Below, piece after piece: positions 56,835 through 64,000 of a DNA stretch of 64,000 bases. Within the stretch, counting starts at the first letter, position 1; every line of letters begins with the position of its first letter. Under the pieces are notes generated by a model, which was not told the origin of the DNA, searched no databases, and saw nothing but the letters and a program-made list of their open reading frames with translations. The position numbers were made by a program, and so were the translations under genes. The stretch lies in assembly GCF_921293095.1 (NCBI RefSeq), contig NC_060259.1, positions 2,666,001 to 2,730,000 on the forward strand, in the 5' to 3' direction. This stretch comes from Ischnura elegans (lineage: Eukaryota > Arthropoda > Insecta > Odonata > Coenagrionidae).

Positions 56835-59800
56835 GGTCACTATGCGGTCAATTGACACCAACCACTAGATATTTTCCTCTGCGAAAGTTTCCTCATTTTT
56901 ATAAAGCGGAGATTTCTTACATACCGGACAGCGTTTTCAACACGTTATTCCTAAACACTGGTCTTGGCGCTAGGAGCAATAAATGCTCCCTAATGCCTTG
57001 GCCGCCCCAGTGCCGCCAAGAATAGTTCTCAGGATTATTTCAACAGTCAATAGACGCAGACAGGATGGGATGAGGATGGAAAAATTCGTCTAAGCCCACC
57101 AAGGGTACGTGCATATTGCACGAGCATTAGTTTTCTTAGATTACAATGGAATAAGGATCCCTCCACTCACGTTCCTTTAGTAATTTCCTGAGTTAGCAAG
57201 TGCTGCTCTCCGACCTGTGTTAACTCTGCCAGCTCGAGAAGCTTCTCCCGTTCAGTGGATTGAAGCAAATGATTTGTCTGGTATTCGATTTTCAGGATAC
57301 GCCGGAAACTCAGTGGTGAGCATATACAAGTCTGTAGATCTTTTATTCAATTTCAATTAATAATTTCCAACTTTTTACTGATTAAAATTAGGCATGTTTG
57401 TGGAAATCATGTTCATCGCTTAAGCCGTAGATACAGCTGTGAAATTTTAATTATGAATGTCGCAAATGTTACGTAAGTTGAGATGCACAGTAAATTTTCA
57501 GAGACAAAAGAATATTCATTAGTAAAAATGGAGGAACATGTCGTAAGATATTTTGTAACAAAATTTCCACTGAAAGATAGCAAACATGCCAAAAATGTTA
57601 TGACGCACTTTATGCGCAGAATGTTTTTCCGAAATACCAAATAAAGTGGAATCAAATCTCGAGGAGATATAAGCATTCCAAAAAGATGTTCAAAAGCTGG
57701 AATTAAAATTCCCTCCATACGTATATCAATGCCTTACTCTCACATTTGGTGAGTACAAATTATTTCTATGATTGCGCAATTGGCGAATATGTTCATGTAA
57801 GAGCGATACATTTACTTTTATGTAATTCCTTTCCTCCGGCTACAGCATGCTGAAGTGAGACGATCAAAAAGAAAATTTGAAGATTCCAGCTATAGAACTC
57901 TAAGAAGGAAGCCGAAAAGCATAGATCCAGCCGCTGATCCACCTTACGATGCATCAATGCAGGTGCTACCTCAACGCAGGTGGTGAGGCGGTTGCGAAGC
58001 TGATCAAAGAAGTGACAACAATAAGACCTAACAGAGCGAAACGCGTTTTAGCAAAATCGAGAGGAAAGGAGGCCGATCAAACCGAAGTAACTGTAGAGAA
58101 GCGGTGTCTTTGTGTCTGGAAAATTTGCTAAATACACATATGTGCTGGTCCGCAAGACGTAAATGAAGCATGGGCACACCATATATCCTAGCTACCAGGC
58201 AGTACTGAAAGCTAAACATGCAGCTTACCTAGAAGGTATTTGTGTTTCCGAGGAAAGAAGCGATGTCAGGCTGAAAGCTCTTCTAGCGCACACAGCTAAG
58301 CGGATTGCGTCGTGCATATAAACACTGTAGAATATGGAGTAAAAGCTTCAATGTACTTTGTATGTCAAGTACGGCTTTGACGGGAGTTCAGAGTACTCCC
58401 AGTATAAACAAATATGGAAACAAGAAGACGTGATAGATACTTTTTTTTCAAGTTTTTTGGTACCCCTCGATTGTTAGATAATGACTCGGGTAAGGATTGA
58501 CATTTACTAAATGCATCCAAAATTAACTCAATACATTATAGAAAAGCATACACACGCAGTTACTTTAGCGCGGGGAAAATTTTGTGGCCAAACCGTCGGC
58601 CTTATCGACCCATTTTCGTCGGCCTACCTATTCGTTTCAATTGAAGGCACCATGCAAGAAGATCCTCAAGAGTAATAAATAATGAAGATATTATACGGAG
58701 ACTCCTTTCCATGCCACACCCATGCATTTCAATGATATCAGGAGTTCCAAAAAATGAGGTCAGCCTACCAGATGAGGTGAAAAATCTTTTGATTTTGATT
58801 GGAATGATGAGGAAGGAGTGATTTGCAGGGCGGCAATGAGTTAGATGTGGTGACATCGACGGGCGATTCTTTTTTAATTCATATTTTGTGATAAATATAT
58901 TGCAATCGTTGCAATTTCTCCGTGAATAACAAGTTATTGCCAATCGTAATAACTTCTATATCTATTTACTATAGAGATTTTTTTATTTTATAATAAGAGC
59001 TCAAAAATGTTAAAATGATGAGGAAGCGTAAAATTACTGTCGAAATCATATTTAAGCTATCAAAATCAATGAGAAACACCCATATTTGTTGCTTTTTAGC
59101 GTAAAATAACTACGTAGTCAATTTTGGCCAGAATTTTTCGATTTGGGACCACTGTGCGTTGCCCTCGTTAAGGACCGCTAGAGCTCAATTTTTTTTCATT
59201 TACGATGCTGGTCTTGCCCTTCACCCACCCATGACTTACTACAGGCTGATGACCACAATGTATATGCTAAAATAGATTCCATTGAAGACTGTCGTATGAC
59301 AATGGTTTTTATTGGGACCGATTTACATTGGTTGCATTGCTTTTACATTGTCTATTATCCATTTACATTTCCTTGCAATTGGTTCCCTTGTATTATAATG
59401 CATTTTGTATTAGGCATTAATATTTCCTTGAAATGTTTGTTTATTTACATTTATTTTGTTTTTATTTCACTCGACAGATTGATATAGTCCTACATATTTT
59501 TTGCGTGTTTTGTCTGTTTTAAGGGTATCCCATCATCAAGTATTGCCATTATTATTATCACCATCATTATAAGAAAATGGAGAAAGCCTTAAAAGAAGAA
59601 ATTCATGCACAATAAATAAATGAATGAAAACGAATTAGAGGTAAATGAATTAAAAGCAGGTAAAATGAAGGAAGGAGAGCCATATATTTTACTTTCAATT
59701 CTGGGTTAAATGGAAGCAGAATATTAAAGTTGTGAATAAAAATTAGTTCGAATTTGCAATAAATATATTTTACAATAATTCAGAATGTCTCTTTAATGTA

Positions 59801-62046
59801 TTATTCTATATTTTATATAATAAGGGCCTTCATTTGCTGTTCTAACCATAGCTTTTAAACTATCATGGCTTTCAAAATTTCAGTTATGAAATTTAGCCCT
59901 TAACAGATCAAAGGTATCTCTCAGCGTTGACCGTGCAGTAATTTCATACGTAGTTTTAATTTGAGAAGTGATTTTATTTGCCTTTATTGTTTAGCAGTAA
60001 TCTTCGGACCCCATCAGCTATAACAAGGATAAGGACAAGGCGTTTCGGGGACAAAATTGACTTTGACCCGCCTTTATTCTCCCACTTTCACCAACATTAC
60101 AAAAATCTTAATAGATTAAAATGTGCACCCGTAAAAAAGCGAAACCAAAACTTAACATCTCGTACGACGGACTTGAAGTGCCATCCACAATACACTCAAA
60201 TAGGCATCAGGGAGTCTCTCGAGAATCGCCGCCACCGCCGGGATGTAACCTGCAGCTCGATTCTGTAAATGTGATATGGCCGTCACAAGCGGATTTCGTC
60301 AATGTATTCACGGCTTTGACGCTGGAGCGATTCTGAAACTTTTTAGTGACGTCACTCTCACAGCCGCGTCCGTGAAAGTATTCACGCCCAAGAGGGCCCG
60401 TGGTAGCTTCGTCGCGGCAATGCGCTCTAATTTTTCATTATGAATTTACGCTGTGATTGATAATTAATAGCACATTATTCATTAATTACGATGGTGGCTA
60501 TTTCATATTGTCACTTCGCATAAGTAATATGTATTAAAAACAAATAAAAGAAATGCGTAAAGTTAAATTTACATTCGCGTCCTATTTAAATTGATTGGCC
60601 TTCATTGCGATTGAAGTTGGTGGGAAGTTAAACCTTGCGCTGAGGGTTTGACAATTATCTTATATTTGTGCATCTTCTAGAATGTACAAGTAAAATACTC
60701 ACAACTTAATGTTCATAATAATTTGGAGTAGAACCAATGGTAAAAGTATTGTGCGGTACTGAATGATAACAGATTTATTTAATATTTGTTTCGTAAGTTC
60801 AAGCCTTCGATTTGTTTTTATTAACGAGAATGGAGGCTCTTTACATACCTCCGCTACTTTTGCATGAGCATCAATGTCGACGGAGGCAATAGATGCACAT
60901 ACTTCGGCGGCAGATACGCGATATCAACAATCCCTGCGAGACGTGAGATTGGCGATGGATCACTGAGTTCACACCACGATTAATTCGTAGACGATTAGAT
61001 GGCTTGCCGGGGCATACTTTAGTACGTTAAGATAAACATTGATCATCTATTCCATCTCTTCCATGCATTATTGCTGCCGTTCAGTAACACGACCAACATG
61101 ATTCGTTTTTCTGTTGACACAATAGAAATACTAAGACATGTAAACATCTCGCCCTCTAGCAGAAACTGTTAATAATCTACTCGTATTCGCGCCATAAACA
61201 TTTTCATCAGTATAAATCGTGAATAGTGGCATGTGCTTGCACAATCAGACACATATATGTATACGCACCACAGCGCATTTAAAATTATATACTGAAATGA
61301 TGAGAGCTCAAACGCATACGAGAATGAACCATTATTAAATAATAAAATAACACTTGTTATCATTCCGCGTAAGCATTAGCTCCATACTATGAGGAAATAA
61401 GAGCTAATTGTGCAATTACGAGCCCGCTACGTGATAACTGACTTCGATACGCAGCACTTGACAACATATAAAAGAGGTAATATACAGTTTATAGCTACAA
61501 ACTAATTAAGTAACCGTAACTTATCATTAATAGGTACTTTTAAAAGAAAAGACCTCACTCAAAATTGAGTAAAGAAGTATTATTTACTTTGGGAGTGAAT
61601 ATTCCACGGCATTGTATATGTTTCTCTATGGTAACTGAAGTTGCAGTTGGCCGCTGAAGTAAGTTTGTATCGGAGATTCTGATTCGTTCCTCGCGTCCGC
61701 ACAGCTACCAACATAAGAAACTTAAGTGATCGTTCGCAATCCGTCAAACATCTCACGACACAGGCTTACAGGATCGCTTGAACGTCTTTCACGGTGAGAG
61801 GCGTGAGAACTCCGCTGTGGTTTGAACCACGCGAAGCACAGGTATGACATTTACAGAATCGAGCTGCTGAGCCTGAGAGGGTAGGGGAGCCAATATTGTG
61901 GTCACTACACCAGCCCGAACCCACATTTGGCAATATAGTTTTCTTTGATACCACTCTCTTAACTAATTTTTTACGATACCCCATTTGTTACCATATGAAA
62001 TGAAAATACACAACCTTGGTAACTTTTCACTGGAAAATTATTTATT
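56835..62046. other. gene-free 5.2 kb
   Basis: No gene recognised. A GC-rich patch at 60180-60420 and an open frame at 60121-60336 have no known motif. A frame at about 57850-57980 (RRSKRKFEDSSYRTLRRK) is basic and open but unrecognised. Confidence 0.45.
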
Positions 62047-62200
62047 GGTACGACGCGTTTCGAAGCTGAGGCGTCATTCTCAAGTACACTGTCTATAATA
62101 TTGACAATCCAATAAATACCCAAATTCTGGCAGGGGGAGGGAGAAGGGTTATACAGGGGGGGGAAATTTGGGGAGGACAAGGAGGGTTGGTGAGGGCATG
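62000..62200 (-). mobile_element. Penelope-like terminal region (pLTR-like), single copy
   Basis: On the minus strand the order is C-rich tract (about 62200-62125), gggtatttattgg, about 40 bp, hammerhead-like motif, aataaataatttt, gtgaaaagtt. This is the same architecture as each arm of the 44762-45947 palindrome although the sequences are diverged. No RT is attached. Confidence 0.45.
62047..62087 (-). ncRNA. hammerhead-like motif, minus strand
   Basis: On the minus strand: GTACTTGAGAATGACG, a weak stem, CGAAACGCGTCGTACC, then an AT-rich stretch. GAAA, CGCG, the GTC triplet and the GTAC/GTAC pair are all present. The CUGANGA box is altered by extra bases. Confidence 0.3.
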
Positions 62201-62392
62201 GTTGGGAAGCGTGATTAAGGCCCGTATCGTCAGTCGCTTCTTTAGCCATCTTCATCTTCCTCGGCTCCTGAAGGACAGATTTCAGTTCGGGAGACGTCCG
62301 AAGGTCTTCTTCAGCGCACCTCGCTCGTCAAGGACGCCTCGCCAGCTTAGGTTAGTCTATACCAGCCTTCACAGCCGAATAAATCATTTAAA

Positions 62393-62680
62393 ATGGCGTC
62401 AGACAGTGAGCATGACGACCAACTCGACGATTTCATCGAATATATCTACGATAATCCGTACGATTACTTACCTCGGCGATACTTGAGAGATCGCCAAAAT
62501 GCAGTGGAATTTCATTCGGAAAGGGAATTCATATCAAGGTACAGGTTTTCCAACGAGACAGTGACAGATGTACTCCTACCTATGTTGACACGGGCCAACA
62601 ATAACAACCGTGGAGTGCCTATTCCACCAATACTGAATATCCGGACAGCCCTACGCTTTTATGCCACCGGCAGCTTTCAG
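62393..62680 (+). CDS. HARBI1-like gene, exon 1
   Basis: HARBI1-like proteins derive from PIF/Harbinger transposases, nuclear DDE nucleases that act with a Myb-like partner. Exon 1 encodes 96 residues from ATG 62393: an acidic N-terminus (ASDSEHDDQLDD), then FISRYRFSNETVTDVLLPML and IRTALRFYATGSFQ, the conserved HARBI1 helix-turn-helix region. The exon ends in phase 0 at a strong donor (TTTCAG|gtaagt). Reading through gives a stop 42 nt later, so splicing is required. It could be a domesticated host gene or an intron-containing Harbinger transposon, and the catalytic domain lies beyond the window. Confidence 0.82.
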
Positions 62681-63373
62681 GTAAGTGAAAATAATGTTAT
62701 TTTTCGCGCAATCCTGCTCTAAGGTGGCTCAGAAGAAGTGCGCGCGGGGACGTGTGCCCCGGGTTATGATAAAATGAAAGGCGAAGACACCTTCAATCGA
62801 ATTCGGTTTATTTCGTGCGCAACTTGCGGAGAAGCGCACGACAAAACTCCGCGCCAACACGCTCACGGCTTTTGCGAAACACTGACTTGAAACCCACGCC
62901 GTCGGCGAGGGCATGGATGCTAGGGTATGAGGGTTACTGACCCTCAAGTAACGGCACTCCCTCACTCCAAAAGGGTGTGAGTCCCGTCCCCTTGGCGGAG
63001 ACCATGAGAAAGGGGCCGAAAGGGACTTGGCCGGGCCTCGGAAAATCCCGAGGGCGACGACACTCGCCGAAGGGGAGGGGGGGAAATACCCAACAGTTAT
63101 GCATGATGTGGAAGTTTTTAAGTGCTCATTTCTCCGTTAAAATATTAGTTAAGAACAGTCGTTTCGTTGTCAGACTTGAATGTAAATTCATCTCAGTATA
63201 ATATTTGTTTAAAAGCGAAAATGCCACATAGAAAACACGAATGCTATTATGTTATCAATTATTTCTATTTCTTTGACGCCAGGTAGAGTATTATGTGAAA
63301 TATATATTTATGTAATAATATATAATCATTTACAAGAATGCCATTATGAATTTTACAATTTCGTCGTTTACAG
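62681..63373 (+). other. intron 1 of the HARBI1-like gene, with GC-rich insert
   Basis: It begins gtaagt and ends tttacag. The first 400 bp (about 62720-63100) are GC-rich and unlike the AT-rich remainder, with no coding motif. Minus-strand aataaa-like and ...cccggggcaca features suggest a possible LTR or other TE fragment in the intron. Confidence 0.55.
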
Positions 63374-63430
63374 ATAGTCTGCGCTGACTTATCTCAGGTG
63401 ACGCAATCCACAGTGTCTGAGATAATCAAG
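63374..63430 (+). CDS. HARBI1-like gene, exon 2
   Basis: A 57-bp in-phase exon follows tttacag. It encodes IVCADLSQVTQSTVSEIIK, matching the conserved G-D-x-x-x-x-SQSTVS-x-x-x continuation of the HARBI1 DNA-binding region, and ends at AAG|gtaggt (phase 0). The join with exon 1 (GSFQ-IVCAD) is exactly the family order. Confidence 0.82.
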
Positions 63431-64000
63431 GTAGGTAATATGTGATCATTAATAGCTCTTTGAAACGTGTGGTACGCATGATATAGTTAAAAATTCAAAT
63501 CGTGCATTTTGAAGACTGCCCGTTCGTAAGATTCGTAGTCCAGATATGGCATCAGTAGCATCTATGAGAATAGCTGATAGTGTCGACTTGGTAGCACTGG
63601 TAGGACGTAGGTAAAAAAGACTATGTTGTTTATCATGTCACTTCGTACCAGGTACTCGACAGTTATTTACATGAAAAAAAACGAATCAGAGGTTATTTAT
63701 GCATGTCACAAATCATTTTTTTTATTATGTTATCTCTTGTGTGGTCTTCCTGAGTCATGAAATGTTGTGCTAAGTTCCCTCGGAGGAAATGATAATCATA
63801 ATATTTTCCATTTATTTTACGTGATTTTTACAGTAGCAGATCAGTGCTGATATTTATATTGCCTGGGAAAACAGATTTGAACTTATGTAAACTTGTTCAC
63901 TGAGCACGGTAGGTAATGTTTTTATTTCGTGATCGTGTATGCTGAAATTTTGCCTTGTGAAGGGATGGTATGTTCTAAAATCATTGATTTGAGTACTAAT
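63431..64000 (+). other. intron 2 of the HARBI1-like gene, runs off the window
   Basis: No third exon with HARBI1 motifs is seen up to the window end, so the catalytic DDE exons should lie to the right. Confidence 0.5.

Noticed and set aside
58028-58060. Another gagcgaaacgcgtt motif
   Set aside because: It shares CGAAACGCGTT with the hammerhead-like module but lacks the TGAnrATGA box, a stem and the AT-rich/TGTGGAAA tail.
58602-58943. 113-codon minus-strand frame
   Set aside because: No recognisable domain, no splice context and no homology that I can see.

Overview
This 64 kb window looks like repeat-dominated nuclear DNA of an arthropod, most likely an insect with a large genome. Three things point that way: spliced eukaryotic coding sequence at the right end, AT-rich intergenic DNA, and a transposon mix typical of arthropods (Mag-like and CsRn1-like Gypsy, CR1/L2-group and RTE non-LTR elements, a Penelope-like element, mariner, hAT-like TIRs, foldback elements). 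I cannot name the species. There is no operon structure, no rRNA, no CRISPR and no convincing full-length host gene. The only candidate host-type gene is a HARBI1-like (PIF/Harbinger nuclease family) gene whose first two exons lie at 62393-63430 and which runs off the right edge.

Layout. 0.5-13.3 kb is one decayed Mag-like Gypsy LTR retrotransposon (LTRs 543-722 and 13139-13319) split by two nested non-LTR insertions. One is a CR1/L2-group element with both ORFs open (about 1.8-6.29 kb) sitting between gag and protease. The other is a decayed RTE-type element (7986-11386, flanked by the 5-bp direct repeat ttgat) sitting between RNase H and integrase. A 190-bp repeat lies on both outer sides (76-265 and 13912-14101). 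14-21.5 kb is mostly anonymous, with one 5'-truncated non-LTR RT tail. 21.5-23.0 kb is the 5' part of a CsRn1-type Gypsy element with a tRNA-Trp-type primer site. 23.2-24.07 kb is a decayed CR1-like RT. 24.9-29.3 kb is bounded by TIRs and near-identical 8-bp flanks, as a hAT-like element would be. 29.5-30.0 kb is an inverted 5' piece of the RTE family. 30-35.9 kb is gene-free. 36.3-39.3 kb is a rearranged Gypsy element with gag-protease-RT on the minus strand and integrase on the plus strand. 39.3-40.85 kb is a second RTE copy carrying an internal duplication and a 208-bp hairpin insertion. 41.0-43.6 kb is a Penelope-like element with a 16-bp target-site duplication.

The right third holds a near-perfect palindrome with two 581-bp arms (44762-45947), a smaller palindrome (49091-49300), a minus-strand non-LTR element (49.5-51.3 kb), a CR1-like scrap (52 kb), a mariner pseudogene (54.3-54.9 kb), a 1.13-kb TIR element with TGGCCA-rich ends (55704-56832), and the HARBI1-like exons.

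The most interesting signal is a short recurring RNA-like module, of the form TGA.rATGa - stem - CGAAAC - CG-rich - AT-rich - TGTGGAAA. It occurs at four otherwise unrelated loci (39.97, 45.86, 49.22 and 62.07 kb), three of them inside perfect foldbacks. It resembles the minimal hammerhead ribozymes known from Penelope-like elements, and a related motif lies at the 3' end of the Penelope element in this same window (43511-43548). I read these as a family of Penelope-like or ribozyme-associated non-autonomous retroelements. That reading is inference and needs testing.
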